Position numbers and translations under genes: made by a program. This document shows positions 9,081 through 19,199 of a DNA stretch of 64,000 nt, one piece after another (position 1 is the first letter of the stretch; the number at the start of each line of letters is the position of its first letter). The DNA is taken from the NCBI RefSeq assembly GCF_001687105.1, contig NZ_CP014595.1:930001-994000 (forward strand), in the 5' to 3' direction. Source of the stretch: Salipiger sp. CCB-MM3 (lineage in GTDB: Bacteria; Pseudomonadota; Alphaproteobacteria; Rhodobacterales; Rhodobacteraceae). The notes beneath the pieces were generated by a model. It saw only the letters and a list, made by a program, of their open reading frames with translations. It searched no databases and was not told where the DNA came from.

Positions 9081-12050
9081 ATGACGGATCAAGGCTCGAA
9101 TGACCAGTTCCACGCCCTCAGCTTTATGCAGGGCGCGAACGCGGAATATCTCGAACAGATGTATGCTCGCTATGCCGATGACCCCAATGCGGTCGACGAG
9201 GCATGGAGCGAGTTCTTCAAACAACTTGGCGACGACGAGACCAGCGTGAAGGCCGAGGCGAAAGGCGCGTCTTGGGAGCGTGCCGATTGGCCGCCGACCC
9301 CGAACGACGACCTGACCGCCGCGATCACCGGCGAATGGCCGATGGTGCCCGCCGCCGAGGCAAAGGGCGCGGGCAAGAAGATCGCCGCCAAGGCCGCCGA
9401 AAAGGGCGTCGAGGTCACCGACGATCAGGTCAAGCGCGCCGTGCTCGACTCGATCCGTGCGCTGATGATCATCCGCGCGCACCGTATCCGCGGCCACCTC
9501 GCCGCCGATCTCGACCCGCTGGGCCTGCACGGCCGCGAGCCGCACCCCGAGCTCGATCCCAAGGCATACGGCTTCACCGACGCCGACATGGATCGCCCGA
9601 TCTTCATCGACAACGTGCTCGGCCTGCAGGTCGCCTCGATGCGCGAGATCATGGGCGTGCTGAAGCGCACCTATTGCGGCACCTTCGCGCTGCAGTACAT
9701 GCACATCTCGGACCCCGAGCAGTCGGCATGGCTGAAAGAGCGGATCGAGGGCTACGGCAAGGAAGTGAAGTTCACCCGTGAAGGGCGCCGCGCCATCCTC
9801 AACAAGATGGTCGAGGCAGAGGGCTTCGAGAAATTCCTGCACGTCAAATACATGGGCACCAAGCGCTTCGGCCTCGACGGCGGCGAGAGCTTGATCCCGG
9901 CGCTCGAGCAGATCATCAAGCGCGGCGGCGCGCTCGGCATCCAAGAGATCGTCTTCGGCATGCCGCACCGCGGTCGCCTGTCGGTGCTCGCCAACGTGCT
10001 GCAAAAGCCCTACCGCGCGATCTTCAACGAATTCCAGGGCGGCTCGTTCAAGCCCGAGGACGTTGATGGCTCGGGCGACGTGAAATACCACCTCGGCGCG
10101 TCCTCGGACCGCGAGTTCGACGGCAACAAGGTGCACCTGTCGCTGACCGCCAACCCCTCGCACCTCGAGGCAGTGAACCCGGTGGTTCTGGGCAAGGTCC
10201 GCGCCAAGCAGGACCAGCTCGGCGACACCGAGCGCACGCAGGTTCTGCCGGTGCTGCTGCACGGTGACGCGGCCTTCGCGGGTCAGGGCGTCGTGGCCGA
10301 ATGCTTCGCGCTTTCGGGTCTGCGCGGCCACCGCACCGGCGGCACCATTCACGTCGTGGTGAACAACCAGATCGGCTTCACCACCGCGCCGCACTTCTCG
10401 CGCTCCTCGCCCTACCCCACCGACAACGCACTGGTGGTCGAGGCGCCGATCTTCCACGTCAACGGCGACGATCCCGAAGCCGTGGTGCACGCTGCCAAGG
10501 TCGCGACCGAGTTCCGCCAGAAGTTCGGCAAGGACGTGGTCATCGACATCTTCTGCTACCGCCGGTTTGGTCACAACGAGGGCGACGAGCCCATGTTCAC
10601 CAACCCGATCATGTACAAGAAGATCAAGCAGCAGAAGACCACGCTGACGCTCTACACCGATCGCCTCGTCAAGGACGGGCTGATCCCCGAGGGCGAGATC
10701 GAAGACATGAAGGCGGCCTTCCAGTCGCACCTCAACGAAGAGTTCGAGGCGGGCAAGACCTACAAGCCGAACAAGGCCGACTGGCTCGATGGCCGCTGGT
10801 CGCATCTCGACGCGCAGAAGGAAGGCAACTACCAGCGCGGCGAAACGGCCCTGAAGGAAGAGACGCTCGCCGAGATCGGCACCGGGCTGACCACCGTCCC
10901 CGAGGGCTTCCCGCTGCACAAGACCGTGGGCCGTTTCCTCGACGCCCGCTCGAAGATGTTCGAAAGCGGCAAGGGCTTTGACTGGGCGACCGGCGAAGCG
11001 CTGGCCTTCGGCTCGCTGCTCACCGAGGGCTACCCGGTGCGCCTTGCCGGTCAGGACAGCACGCGCGGCACCTTCTCGCAGCGCCACTCGGGCCTGATCA
11101 ACCAAGACAACGAAGACCGTTACTACCCGCTCAACAACATCCGCGAAGGTCAGGCCCGTTACGAGGTCATCGACTCCGCGCTGTCGGAATATGCGGTTTC
11201 GGGCTTCGAATATGGCTACTCGCTGGCCGAGCCCAACGCGCTCGTGCTGTGGGAAGCGCAGTTCGGCGACTTCGCCAACGGCGCGCAGATCATGTTCGAC
11301 CAGTTCATCTCGTCGGGCGAAAGCAAGTGGCTGCGCATGTCGGGCCTCGTGTGCCTGCTGCCGCATGGCTACGAGGGTCAGGGCCCCGAGCACTCCTCGG
11401 CCCGTCTCGAGCGCTTCCTGCAGATGTGCGGTCAGGACAACTGGATCGTGGCCAACGTCTCGACCCCGGCCAACTACTTCCACATCCTGCGCCGCCAGCT
11501 GCACCGCAGCTACCGCAAGCCGCTGATCATGATGACGCCGAAATCGCTTCTGCGTCACAAGCTGGCGGTCTCCGAGGCCAAGGACTTCACCACCGGCTCC
11601 TCGTTCCACCGCGTCCTCTGGGACAGCGCGGAGTCGGGCGAGAGCAGCACCAAGCTGGCAGCCGACGACAAGATCAAGCGCGTCGTGATGTGCTCGGGCA
11701 AGGTCTACTACGACCTGCTCGAAGAGCGCGACGCCCGCGGCATCGACGATGTCTACCTGCTGCGGATCGAGCAGTTCTACCCCTTCCCGGCGATCTCGCT
11801 GGTCAAGGAGTTGGAACGCTTCAAGGGCGCCGAGATGATCTGGTGTCAGGAAGAGCCCAAGAACCAGGGCGCCTGGACCTTCATCGAGCCCAACATCGAA
11901 TGGGTGCTGGGGCGTATCGACGCCACGCACAAGCGGCCGGTCTACGTCGGTCGCGCCACCTCGGCCTCGCCCGCAACGGGTCTGGCCAGCCAGCACAAGG
12001 CACAGCAAGAGGCGCTTGTGAACGAAGCGCTGACCATCGAAGGGAAATGA
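9081..12050 (+). CDS. sucA: 2-oxoglutarate dehydrogenase E1 component
   Basis: About 989 residues, the family size. It starts with the conserved E1o N-terminus ([19 protein letters not shown]), used to dock E2. The thiamine diphosphate region is visible ([16 protein letters not shown], then [12 protein letters not shown]), followed by the transketolase-like pyrimidine-binding domain ([16 protein letters not shown]). It decarboxylates 2-oxoglutarate and passes the succinyl group to SucB. AAGGA at 9066-9070 suits the ATG at 9081 better than the ATG at 9072. Only four bases separate its stop from sucB. Confidence 0.96.
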   Translation: MTDQGSNDQFHALSFMQGANAEYLEQMYARYADDPNAVDEAWSEFFKQLGDDETSVKAEAKGASWERADWPPTPNDDLTAAITGEWPMVPAAEAKGAGKKIAAKAAEKGVEVTDDQVKRAVLDSIRALMIIRAHRIRGHLAADLDPLGLHGREPHPELDPKAYGFTDADMDRPIFIDNVLGLQVASMREIMGVLKRTYCGTFALQYMHISDPEQSAWLKERIEGYGKEVKFTREGRRAILNKMVEAEGFEKFLHVKYMGTKRFGLDGGESLIPALEQIIKRGGALGIQEIVFGMPHRGRLSVLANVLQKPYRAIFNEFQGGSFKPEDVDGSGDVKYHLGASSDREFDGNKVHLSLTANPSHLEAVNPVVLGKVRAKQDQLGDTERTQVLPVLLHGDAAFAGQGVVAECFALSGLRGHRTGGTIHVVVNNQIGFTTAPHFSRSSPYPTDNALVVEAPIFHVNGDDPEAVVHAAKVATEFRQKFGKDVVIDIFCYRRFGHNEGDEPMFTNPIMYKKIKQQKTTLTLYTDRLVKDGLIPEGEIEDMKAAFQSHLNEEFEAGKTYKPNKADWLDGRWSHLDAQKEGNYQRGETALKEETLAEIGTGLTTVPEGFPLHKTVGRFLDARSKMFESGKGFDWATGEALAFGSLLTEGYPVRLAGQDSTRGTFSQRHSGLINQDNEDRYYPLNNIREGQARYEVIDSALSEYAVSGFEYGYSLAEPNALVLWEAQFGDFANGAQIMFDQFISSGESKWLRMSGLVCLLPHGYEGQGPEHSSARLERFLQMCGQDNWIVANVSTPANYFHILRRQLHRSYRKPLIMMTPKSLLRHKLAVSEAKDFTTGSSFHRVLWDSAESGESSTKLAADDKIKRVVMCSGKVYYDLLEERDARGIDDVYLLRIEQFYPFPAISLVKELERFKGAEMIWCQEEPKNQGAWTFIEPNIEWVLGRIDATHKRPVYVGRATSASPATGLASQHKAQQEALVNEALTIEGK

Positions 12051-12054
12051 AGCG

Positions 12055-13578
12055 ATGACGACCGAAGTGCGCGTCCCCACGCTGGGCGAATCCGTGACCG
12101 AAGCCACGGTGGCCACCTGGTTCAAGAAACCCGGCGATTCCGTCGCCGTTGACGAGATGCTCTGCGAGCTCGAGACCGACAAGGTGACCGTCGAGGTCCC
12201 CTCGCCCGTCGCTGGCGTGCTCGAAGACATCGTCGCCAAGGAAGGTGACACCGTGGGCGTGGACGCCCTGCTGGCCAATGTCGCCCCCGCTGGCGAAGCT
12301 GGCTCGACCACCGTCGAAGAGCGTCCCTCGGCCAAGGCCGAAGCGGCGCCCGCCGCCTCGGGCGGCGGCGAAGAGGTCAAGGTGATGGTCCCCACGCTGG
12401 GCGAGTCGGTCTCCGAGGCCACCGTCGCCACCTGGTTCAAGAAGGTCGGTGACAGCGTCGCCGCCGACGAGATGCTCTGCGAGCTGGAAACCGACAAGGT
12501 GTCGGTCGAGGTTCCCGCGCCCGCCGCTGGCACGCTGACCGCGATCCTCGCCGAGGAAGGCGCCACCGTTCAGGCTGGCGGCCAGCTCGCCGTGCTCGGC
12601 GGCGCATCGGGTGCCGCGGCCCCCGCCGCAGAGGCGCCGACGCAATACGACACCCCGCCCGCAGGCGACGCCAACGGCTCCAAGGACATCGAGGACGCTC
12701 CGGCGGCCAAGAAAGCCATGGCCGAGGCTGGCATCAGCCGCGATCAGGTTCAGGGCTCGGGCAAAGACGGCCGCGTCATGAAGCATGACGTCTCCGCCGC
12801 GCTTTCGGCTGCCAAATCGGCACCGGCTCCGGCCGCCCCGGCTCAGGCCAAGCGCGCCCCGAGCCCGGCAGAGGACGCCGCCCGCGAAGAGCGCGTCAAG
12901 ATGACCCGCCTGCGCCAGACCATCGCCAAGCGCCTCAAGGACGCGCAGAACACCGCGGCCATGCTGACCACCTACAACGAGGTGGACATGACCGAGGTGA
13001 TGGCGCTGCGCTCGCAGTACAAGGACCTCTTCGAGAAGAAGCATGGCGCCCGTCTCGGCTTCATGTCCTTCTTCACCAAGGCCTGCGTGCACGCGCTGAA
13101 GGAAGTCCCCGAGGTGAACGCCGAGATCGACGGCACCGACGTGGTCTACAAGAACTTCGTGCACATGGGCATCGCCGCCGGCACGCCGCAGGGCCTCGTG
13201 GTTCCGGTGCTGCGCGACGTCGACCAGAAGTCCTTCGCCGAGATCGAGCTGGAGATCGCCGAAAAGGGCAAGCGCGCCCGTGACGGCAAGCTCTCCATGG
13301 CCGAGATGCAGGGCGGCACCTTCACCATCTCCAACGGTGGTGTCTACGGCTCGCTGATGTCCTCGCCGATCCTCAACCCCCCGCAGTCGGGCATCCTCGG
13401 CATGCACAAGATCCAGGACCGTCCGATGGTCGTCAACGGCGAGATCAAGATCCGCCCGATGATGTATCTCGCGCTCAGCTACGATCACCGCATCGTCGAC
13501 GGCAAGGGCGCCGTGACCTTCCTGGTCCGCATCAAGGAAGCCCTCGAGGATCCGCGCCGCCTGCTGATGGATCTCTGA
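12055..13578 (+). CDS. sucB: 2-oxoglutarate dehydrogenase E2, dihydrolipoyl succinyltransferase with two lipoyl domains
   Basis: A 507-residue E2, longer than the roughly 400-residue enterobacterial SucB because there are two lipoyl domains. They are nearly identical copies ([19 protein letters not shown] and [19 protein letters not shown]), with lipoyl-lysines in ETDKVTVEV (Lys43) and ETDKVSVEV (Lys148), each followed by an Ala/Pro-rich linker. A peripheral subunit-binding domain follows (about 205-250), then the catalytic domain with the active-site histidine in SYDHRIVDG (about 478). It transfers succinyl to CoA within the OGDH complex. Directly downstream of sucA. Confidence 0.96.
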   Translation: MTTEVRVPTLGESVTEATVATWFKKPGDSVAVDEMLCELETDKVTVEVPSPVAGVLEDIVAKEGDTVGVDALLANVAPAGEAGSTTVEERPSAKAEAAPAASGGGEEVKVMVPTLGESVSEATVATWFKKVGDSVAADEMLCELETDKVSVEVPAPAAGTLTAILAEEGATVQAGGQLAVLGGASGAAAPAAEAPTQYDTPPAGDANGSKDIEDAPAAKKAMAEAGISRDQVQGSGKDGRVMKHDVSAALSAAKSAPAPAAPAQAKRAPSPAEDAAREERVKMTRLRQTIAKRLKDAQNTAAMLTTYNEVDMTEVMALRSQYKDLFEKKHGARLGFMSFFTKACVHALKEVPEVNAEIDGTDVVYKNFVHMGIAAGTPQGLVVPVLRDVDQKSFAEIELEIAEKGKRARDGKLSMAEMQGGTFTISNGGVYGSLMSSPILNPPQSGILGMHKIQDRPMVVNGEIKIRPMMYLALSYDHRIVDGKGAVTFLVRIKEALEDPRRLLMDL

Positions 13579-13626
13579 TCCAGCCCCGGGGCGCCCGCCA
13601 GACGCGGCGCGCCCCGAAAGACATTC

Positions 13627-13668
13627 GTCCCGCCCGGATCCCCGGATCCACGCATCCCCGGGCGGGAC
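13627..13668 (+). other. intercistronic hairpin after sucB
   Basis: A perfect 11-base stem GTCCCGCCCGG (13627-13637) / CCGGGCGGGAC (13658-13668) with a 20-base loop. No T tract follows. Probably an mRNA stabiliser or attenuation element between sucB and the small downstream genes. Confidence 0.6.
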
Positions 13669-13702
13669 CCACAGCGCCGATATATCTGCGATGGAGGTCC
13701 CG

Positions 13703-13936
13703 ATGAGCCAGCAGCTCCTGCTCCGCTACGACAGTTTCGACCGCACCCGCTTTGACGACGAGGCGGAAAACCGCGCCAACGCCGGGCTCACCCTGCTGCA
13801 GCTCTGGCTTGAGGACAGCGCGGCGCATTGGGCGCTTTTCTCCGTCAACGACATCGACAAGGCCAAGAGCTGGCTCAAGCAGGACGAGGCCCTCGGCCAC
13901 GGTCCCGCCGTAGCGCATTTCCTGAGCACCGCCTGA
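13703..13936 (+). CDS. small conserved-looking hypothetical protein
   Basis: A 77-residue soluble, acidic protein with no signal sequence or membrane segment. The ATG at 13703 has GGAGG five bases upstream; an earlier in-frame ATG (13691) overlaps that site and is less likely. It sits between sucB and lpdA and ends 7 bases before the MAPEG gene. I do not recognise a family. The tight spacing implies co-transcription with the OGDH genes. Confidence 0.7.
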   Translation: MSQQLLLRYDSFDRTRFDDEAENRANAGLTLLQLWLEDSAAHWALFSVNDIDKAKSWLKQDEALGHGPAVAHFLSTA

Positions 13937-13943
13937 GCCGCCG

Positions 13944-14333
13944 ATGACGCCCGAACTTTTCGCACTCACCCTCGCCGCATTGCTGCAGGTCGCGCAGATG
14001 GCGCTCTATTCCGTGCTCGCGCAACGTCAGGTCGGCCGCGACTACGCGGTTTCGCCGCGCGACGAGGGCCGCGAGCTGAGCGGCCTTGCCGCCCGCGCGC
14101 AGCGCGCCATGAACAACCATTTCGAAGGGCTGATCCTCTTCACCATCGCCGTTGTGGTGGTGACCTATTCCGATCAGGGCGGCAGCGGCTCCGCGCTCTG
14201 CGCGCTGACCTATCTTGTCGCCCGCGTGCTCTATGTCCCCGCCTATCTCTACGGCTGGGCGCCGTGGCGCTCGCTGATCTGGGCGGTGGGCCTGCTGGCC
14301 ACCGTGCTGATGCTGCTCGGAGCGCTGCTATGA
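13944..14333 (+). CDS. MAPEG family membrane protein
   Basis: A 129-residue integral membrane protein with four hydrophobic segments. The MAPEG pattern is visible: a first helix, a short soluble loop ending in LAARAQRAMNNHFEGLILFTIAV, and a third helix with ARVLYVPAYLYG. MAPEG proteins include glutathione-dependent membrane enzymes, but bacterial members of this size are mostly uncharacterised. It lies seven bases after the small upstream ORF, so probably in the same transcript. Its substrate cannot be inferred. Confidence 0.82.
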   Translation: MTPELFALTLAALLQVAQMALYSVLAQRQVGRDYAVSPRDEGRELSGLAARAQRAMNNHFEGLILFTIAVVVVTYSDQGGSGSALCALTYLVARVLYVPAYLYGWAPWRSLIWAVGLLATVLMLLGALL

Positions 14334-14350
14334 CCGCGCCCCGCCCCGCT

Positions 14351-14413
14351 CTTCGTCTAGAGAAAAATATCCCGGGGGACGTCCACCGCAGGTGGACGGG
14401 GGGCAGCGCCCCC
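14351..14413 (+). repeat. 3'-UTR structured repeat, copy A (two-hairpin form)
   Basis: Starts 17 bases after the MAPEG stop with CTTCGTCT, then AAAAATATCCCGGGGGA. A stem GTCCACC (14370-14376) / GGTGGAC and a GGGGGCAGCGCCCCC hairpin follow. Same architecture as copies at 31525 and 34026; the middle stem keeps pairing although its bases differ. Confidence 0.85.
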
Positions 14414-14434
14414 GCCGCCCCCACCGCTTTCGAA

Positions 14435-14467
14435 TATGCATGGATTGTGCATGCGATGTGCATGCCC
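14435..14467 (+). repeat. three tandem 11-base units upstream of lpdA
   Basis: TATGCATGGAT (14435-14445), TGTGCATGCGA (14446-14456) and TGTGCATGCCC (14457-14467) repeat with an exact 11-base period, one helical turn. They end about 33 bases before the lpdA ATG, so they could be regulator half-sites or part of the lpdA leader. Confidence 0.6.
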
Positions 14468-14500
14468 CGTGCCCCCAGAATTACCCGATAGGAGACCCCA

Positions 14501-15895
14501 ATGGCACAATACGACGTCATCGTGATCGGCGCCGGCCCGGGCGGCTATGTGGCCGCCATCCGCTGCGCCCAGCTCGGCCTGAAAACCGCCTGCGTGGAGG
14601 GCCGCGAGACCCTCGGCGGCACCTGCCTCAACGTGGGCTGCATCCCCTCCAAGGCGCTGCTGCACGCCTCGCACCAGCTGCATGAGGCAGAGCATAACTT
14701 CGCCAAGATGGGCCTCAAGGGCGCCGCGCCCAAAGTCGATTGGAAGCAGATGCTCGCCTATAAGGACGACGTGATCGGCCAGAACACCAAGGGCATCGAG
14801 TTCCTGTTCAAGAAGAACAAGGTCGACTGGCTCAAGGGCTGGGGCTCGATCCCCGAGGCCGGCAAGGTCAAGGTCGGTGACGAAGTGCACGAGGCCAAAA
14901 ACATCATCATCGCCACCGGCTCAGTGCCCGCTTCCGTGCCGGGCGCAGAGGTCGAGGTCGACGAAAAGATCGTCGTCACCTCCACCGGCGCGCTGGAACT
15001 TGGCAAGATTCCCAAGAAGATGGTCGTCATCGGCGCTGGCGTGATCGGTCTCGAGATGGGCTCGGTCTACGCCCGCCTCGGCACCGAGGTCGAGGTGATC
15101 GAATTCCTCGACGCCATCACCCCCGGCATGGACGCCGAGGTGCAGAAGACCTTCCAGCGCATGCTGTCGAAGCAGGGCCTGAAGTTCACCATGGGCGCGG
15201 CTGTCTCCAAGGTCGAGACCAAGGGCGGCAAGGCCACGGTCAGCTACAAGCTGCGCAAGGACGACAGTGAGCACACCACCGAAGCCGACGTGGTGCTCTG
15301 CGCCACCGGCCGCGCGCCCTACACCGACGGGCTTGGCCTCGAGGCGCTCGGCGTGAAGCTGACCAAGCGCGGCCAGATCGAGACAGACGGCCACTGGCAG
15401 ACCGCCGTGAAGGGCGTCTACGCCATCGGCGACGCCATCGAAGGCCCGATGCTGGCCCATAAGGCCGAAGACGAAGGCATGGCCTGCGCCGAGGTCATCG
15501 CCGGCAAGGCGGGCCATGTGAACTACGAGGTCATCCCGGGCGTGATCTACACCCACCCCGAGGTCGCCACGGTCGGCAAGACCGAGCAGCAGCTCAAGGA
15601 AGAAGGCCGCGCCTATAAGGTCGGCAAGTTCTCCTTCATGGGCAATGGCCGCGCCAAGGCCGTGTTTGCGGGCGAGGGCTTCGTGAAGCTGATCGTCGAC
15701 AAGGAAACCGACCGCGTGCTCGGCTGCCACATCATCGGCCCGTCGGCTGGTGACCTGATCCACGAGATCTGCGTGGCGATGGAATTCGGCGCCTCCGCCG
15801 AGGATGTCGCGCTGACCTGCCACGCCCACCCGACCTTCTCGGAAGCGGTGCGCGAGGCGGCGCTGGCCTGCGGCGACGGCGCCATCCACGCCTGA
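14501..15895 (+). CDS. lpdA: dihydrolipoyl dehydrogenase (E3)
   Basis: A 464-residue FAD-containing disulfide oxidoreductase that reoxidises the lipoyl groups of SucB. It has the FAD-binding [11 protein letters not shown] (9-19), the redox-active disulfide in [13 protein letters not shown] (Cys42, Cys47), the NAD-binding [19 protein letters not shown], the second FAD motif [20 protein letters not shown] and the catalytic His/Glu in [10 protein letters not shown] near the C-terminus. GGAG lies before the ATG. As last gene of the OGDH block it is followed by a strong terminator. Confidence 0.97.
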   Translation: MAQYDVIVIGAGPGGYVAAIRCAQLGLKTACVEGRETLGGTCLNVGCIPSKALLHASHQLHEAEHNFAKMGLKGAAPKVDWKQMLAYKDDVIGQNTKGIEFLFKKNKVDWLKGWGSIPEAGKVKVGDEVHEAKNIIIATGSVPASVPGAEVEVDEKIVVTSTGALELGKIPKKMVVIGAGVIGLEMGSVYARLGTEVEVIEFLDAITPGMDAEVQKTFQRMLSKQGLKFTMGAAVSKVETKGGKATVSYKLRKDDSEHTTEADVVLCATGRAPYTDGLGLEALGVKLTKRGQIETDGHWQTAVKGVYAIGDAIEGPMLAHKAEDEGMACAEVIAGKAGHVNYEVIPGVIYTHPEVATVGKTEQQLKEEGRAYKVGKFSFMGNGRAKAVFAGEGFVKLIVDKETDRVLGCHIIGPSAGDLIHEICVAMEFGASAEDVALTCHAHPTFSEAVREAALACGDGAIHA

Positions 15896-15916
15896 TCCCC
15901 TCGCCTGAGAAATGCA

Positions 15917-15946
15917 AAGGCCCCCGAGCACTGCTCGGGGGCCTTT
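15917..15946 (+). terminator. Rho-independent terminator after lpdA
   Basis: AAGGCCCCCGAGCA pairs with TGCTCGGGGGCCTT and is followed by TT. The A and T runs on both sides could let it act on either strand. Confidence 0.92.
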
Positions 15947-16154
15947 TGCTTTGGGCTCCCCAAAAGCGAAACCGAAGGCGACCCGGAATTCGAACCGGAA
16001 AGCCACGGTTTCAACCTCTAATTGCCGCCACGTCACAGTGTCCTTGCCGGATCGTGAAAACGGGGAGTAAGCTCAACCTAGGAACGATTATTTCTCGCTA
16101 TTTCGCGCCATCCGGACCCGATCTTTTCCGGTCATTCAGCAGGGAACCGATTTC

Positions 16155-16925
16155 ATGTCCAAACTCGCCCTCACCTCCGCCCTGGCCCTCACCCTCGCCG
16201 CGCCCGCTGCCTTTGCGCAAAGCGGCGATCAGGATCTCTCGACAGCGGCCAGCGACCCGACAGCCTCTCTCACTGCATATGTGTTCCAGAATTTCTACAC
16301 GTCGCAGTATCACGGGCTCGACGACGAAGACGGCAATAAGCTGCAATTCCGCATGGCGGTGCCCTATGAGCTGGGCGGCACCAGCAACATCTTCCGCCTG
16401 ACCCTGCCCTATCTAACCAGCAGTCCCAGCGACAACACCGGCTTTTCCGACGCGACGGTGTTCAACCTGACCACGTTCAACCAAAGCTGGGGGCGTTTTG
16501 GCGTCGGTGCCGTTGCGCTCATTCCCAGCGGCGACGAAGACCTCAGCACCGAACGCTGGGGGCTTGGTCCGGCGGCGGGTTTCATCGCGCAGGCGAACTG
16601 GGGCATCTGGGGCGTGTTCAACCAGAACATCATCGACATGGGCGGCGACGCCGACCGCGATCCGGTCGACCTGTCGATCATCCAGCCCATCGTCAACGTC
16701 TCGATGGCTGACGGCTGGTCGGTTGGCACCTCGGATATGTCGATCACCTACGACTGGGACGCCGAGGAATGGGTGAGCCTGCCGCTTGGTGTGCAGCTCA
16801 ACAAGCTGGTCACCATGGGCACCACGCCGGTGCAATTCGGCCTGAGCTACGAGTATAACTTCTACGACGACGGCAATGGCCCCGAGGACACCTTCGGCTT
16901 CACCATGAAGATCCTCGTCCCTTAA
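16155..16925 (+). CDS. predicted outer-membrane beta-barrel protein
   Basis: A 256-residue protein with a clear signal peptide (1-22, ending AFAQ). The mature part is rich in alternating hydrophobic and aromatic residues (LTAYVFQNFYTSQYHG, FRMAVPYELGG, FGLSYEYNFYD) as in small beta-barrels. It ends in FTMKILVP rather than the usual terminal aromatic residue. It resembles proteins often annotated only as hypothetical or as phenol-degradation MetA-like/neuromedin U-like outer-membrane proteins. Likely an outer-membrane channel or structural protein; the ligand is unknown. Single-gene unit, convergent with the minus-strand gene at 16968. Confidence 0.65.
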   Translation: MSKLALTSALALTLAAPAAFAQSGDQDLSTAASDPTASLTAYVFQNFYTSQYHGLDDEDGNKLQFRMAVPYELGGTSNIFRLTLPYLTSSPSDNTGFSDATVFNLTTFNQSWGRFGVGAVALIPSGDEDLSTERWGLGPAAGFIAQANWGIWGVFNQNIIDMGGDADRDPVDLSIIQPIVNVSMADGWSVGTSDMSITYDWDAEEWVSLPLGVQLNKLVTMGTTPVQFGLSYEYNFYDDGNGPEDTFGFTMKILVP

Positions 16926-16967
16926 GCCCAGTGCCCTGAACCCTGAGCCCTGTCTGCTGCCCCGCGC

Positions 16968-17573
16968 CTACCAGAGCGTGGCGGCGGCCCGAGCGGGCCA
17001 TTCGCGATCATAGGCCTCGCCGTCGGTGGCGCCCTGCGTCGCTTCGGCGAGGAACTGGCCGATGGTCGGCAGATCGGCGCTTTCGTCTTTGCCCGACCAT
17101 GTGCCTGCCCGCATCAGCGCACGGGCGCATTGGGTGTAAATCTCGGAAATCTCGATGATCGCCACGGTGGCGGGCAGCCGGCCCTTCTTTTCGAAGCGTC
17201 CCCGCATCCCCTCGTCATCGGTCAGCCAAGCGGTGCCGTTCACCCGCACCACATTGGTGCTGCCGGGGACGAAGAACATCAGCGACACGCGCCCGTCCTC
17301 GACGATGTTGCGCAGCGAGTCTAGCCGGTTGTTGCCGCGCCAGTCGGGCATCGCCAGCGTGCCGGGGTCAAGCTCCAGTACCACCGGGCCATCGTCGCCG
17401 CGCGGCGAGCCATCGGTGCCACCCGCGCCGACGGTGGTCAGCACGCAAAGTTTCGACGCCTCGATCCAGCGCCGATAAAGCGGCGTCATCCGCCGCACCA
17501 CCTTGTCCAGCGCCGCCCCCGCAGGCGTGCCGTAAAGCGCCTCGAGCCCTTCGATCGTGTCAATCCTGCGCAA
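16968..17573 (-). CDS. pyridoxamine 5'-phosphate oxidase-family flavoprotein
   Basis: A 201-residue split-barrel FMN-binding protein of the PPOX superfamily (MSMEG_1061-like subfamily). Features are SKLCVLTTVGAGGTDGSPRGDDG (first strands), LAMPDWRGNNRLDSLRNI (FMN-contacting Asp/Arg/Asn stretch), VSLMFFVPGSTNVVRVNGTA and IYTQCARALMRAGTW. Such proteins bind FMN or F420 and their substrates are mostly unknown; this is not a bona fide PdxH. Its start overlaps the plsC end by 14 bases, making it the last gene of the ftsE-ftsX-plsC operon. Confidence 0.82.
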   Translation of the reverse strand: MRRIDTIEGLEALYGTPAGAALDKVVRRMTPLYRRWIEASKLCVLTTVGAGGTDGSPRGDDGPVVLELDPGTLAMPDWRGNNRLDSLRNIVEDGRVSLMFFVPGSTNVVRVNGTAWLTDDEGMRGRFEKKGRLPATVAIIEISEIYTQCARALMRAGTWSGKDESADLPTIGQFLAEATQGATDGEAYDREWPARAAATLW

Positions 17574-18297
17574 ATCCCGCCTCCTTCAGCAAACGGTCGG
17601 AGGCCGCCTCGACCTCGGCTTCGAGCTTGGCAAGAAACGCCTTGTTCGGCATCCCGGGCTCGATCACCGGCAGAAACTCCACCACCGCCGTGCCGGGCTT
17701 GCGGTAGATGCCGCGCTTGGGCCAGAACACACCGACATTGGTCGCCACCGGCACGCAGGCCTCGCCGCTTTGGCCATAAAGGATCGCGGTGCCCACCTTG
17801 TAAGGCAGCTTCACGCCGGGCGGCACGCGGGTGCCCTGCGGGTAGATGATCAGCTGTCCGGGGTGCTCTTCGGCGCTTTTCTTCACATCCGCAACCATCT
17901 TCGAGATCGCCGCCCCGCGCTTGCCGCGGTTGACCGGCACGCAGCCGATGCGGGTGGCATATTGGCCAAGGACCGGGGTGAACAGAAGCTCGCGCTTCAT
18001 CACGAATTTGCCCGCGGGCACCGCGCCGAACAGCAAGATGATGTCGAAAAAGCTCTGGTGCTTGGCGGCGATGATCAGCTCGCCCTGCGGGATCGGGCCG
18101 CGAACCTCGCTCTTGAGGCCAACCATCCACGCCGCCGTCCAGCGCACCCAGCGGCACCAGCTGACGCAGGCGACGCGCGCACCGCGGCTTGAAAACAGCG
18201 CCCATGGAAAGAGCAGCAGACCGATCACCGCCATGGCGAAATAGGCTTGCCCGATGAATATCAGCGAGCGGGTCCATTGCAGCGCGTAGGCCATCAA
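17560..18297 (-). CDS. plsC: 1-acyl-sn-glycerol-3-phosphate acyltransferase (PlsC-like)
   Basis: A 245-residue protein with an N-terminal hydrophobic segment (about 10-35) and the acyltransferase motif H-x4-D in AAKHQSFFDIILLF (His80, Asp85). The glycerophosphate-binding region follows (INCVPVNRG-like GCVPVNRGKRG), with IIYPQGTRVPPG in place of the usual EGTR. It acylates lysophosphatidic acid to phosphatidic acid at the inner membrane. It starts inside the ftsX stop (4-base overlap). More than one plsC paralogue is common in this family, so it may not be the only one. Confidence 0.88.
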   Translation of the reverse strand: MMAYALQWTRSLIFIGQAYFAMAVIGLLLFPWALFSSRGARVACVSWCRWVRWTAAWMVGLKSEVRGPIPQGELIIAAKHQSFFDIILLFGAVPAGKFVMKRELLFTPVLGQYATRIGCVPVNRGKRGAAISKMVADVKKSAEEHPGQLIIYPQGTRVPPGVKLPYKVGTAILYGQSGEACVPVATNVGVFWPKRGIYRKPGTAVVEFLPVIEPGMPNKAFLAKLEAEVEAASDRLLKEAGFAQD

Positions 18298-19199
18298 CTC
18301 AAATCTCCAAGCACCCGGCGCGCGGCGATCGCCGTCGCGGCAAAGGCCACTGCCGCCGTCAGCACGGGCACCAAGAGCGGGAACACCCAGTGCCAGCCAA
18401 CGAAGGACAGGCCGGTCAGAAAGCCCGCGGTCTCATCGCTCGCAGGCATCAGCAGCAGCGCGCCGGTGCCGAGCGCCGCGCCCACCGCCGCGCCGCCAAG
18501 CGCCCGCAGGGTGAAGCGGCGCACGAAAGCGCGCGCGATATAGGCATCGGTGGCGCCGACCAGACGCAGCACGGTGATCACCTGCGCATTGGCGGCCAGC
18601 GCGGCATTGGCCGCCAGCGTCACCATCGCCGCCACCGCGCCCGCGATCAGCAGGATCGACACCGCGCCCAGCAGCCGCAGCCGCCCCGCAGCCGCCACCA
18701 GCGGGCGGCGCCAGCGGGTGTGGTCATCCAGAACCGCGCCGGGCACTTCGGCCTGCAGGCGCAGGCGCAGACCGGCGGGCTCGTACCCCTCGGCGTCCTC
18801 GATCACCTCGATCAACTGCGGCACCGGCAGATCGGCCAGCGGCAGATCGGGCCCAAACCACGGCTCGAGCAGCGCCTGCTGCTCCTCTTCGGTCAGCGCC
18901 CGCGCCGAGGCCACGCCCGGCGTCTGCGCCAGCAGCCGCAGCGCCGCCTCGGTCTGCTGCGCCTGTTGCCCCGCCGGGGCCGAGATGCGTACGGTGGAGG
19001 CGCGCGCCAGTTCCTCGCCCCAGCTGTCGGCGAGCCGCCCCGCCGCCAGCGAGAGCGCCAGCGCAAAGACCGCCAGAAACGCCATGGCGGCGGCGGCGAA
19101 CAGCGTCAGCCGCGCGGTGAAGCCGGTCGGCGGCACGACCCGGTCCGCGCCTTTGTCGCCGTGGGTCAGCGCCCCGAGGGAATCCCGCACCAGCCTCAC
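18294..19199 (-). CDS. ftsX: cell division protein FtsX
   Basis: A 301-residue membrane protein with four predicted transmembrane segments: one near residue 30-52, a periplasmic domain (about 55-165), then three in the C-terminal half. This is the FtsX topology, with LARASTVRISAPAG and VITVLRLVGATDAYIARAFVRRF as typical landmarks. With FtsE it couples ATP hydrolysis to periplasmic cell-wall hydrolase activation at the septum. It begins with a GTG that overlaps the ftsE stop (GTGA). Confidence 0.93.
   Translation of the reverse strand: MRLVRDSLGALTHGDKGADRVVPPTGFTARLTLFAAAAMAFLAVFALALSLAAGRLADSWGEELARASTVRISAPAGQQAQQTEAALRLLAQTPGVASARALTEEEQQALLEPWFGPDLPLADLPVPQLIEVIEDAEGYEPAGLRLRLQAEVPGAVLDDHTRWRRPLVAAAGRLRLLGAVSILLIAGAVAAMVTLAANAALAANAQVITVLRLVGATDAYIARAFVRRFTLRALGGAAVGAALGTGALLLMPASDETAGFLTGLSFVGWHWVFPLLVPVLTAAVAFAATAIAARRVLGDLS

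Noticed and set aside
9051..12566. very long open frame antisense to sucA and sucB
   Set aside because: A GC-rich third-position shadow: composition is biased, it has no recognisable domain, and the sense genes are certain.
15984..16030. tRNA-like segment on the minus strand (GGTTCGAATTCC) after lpdA
   Set aside because: It resembles a T-arm, but the stem does not pair correctly, no D-arm or convincing anticodon arm is present and no CCA end follows. Treated as chance.
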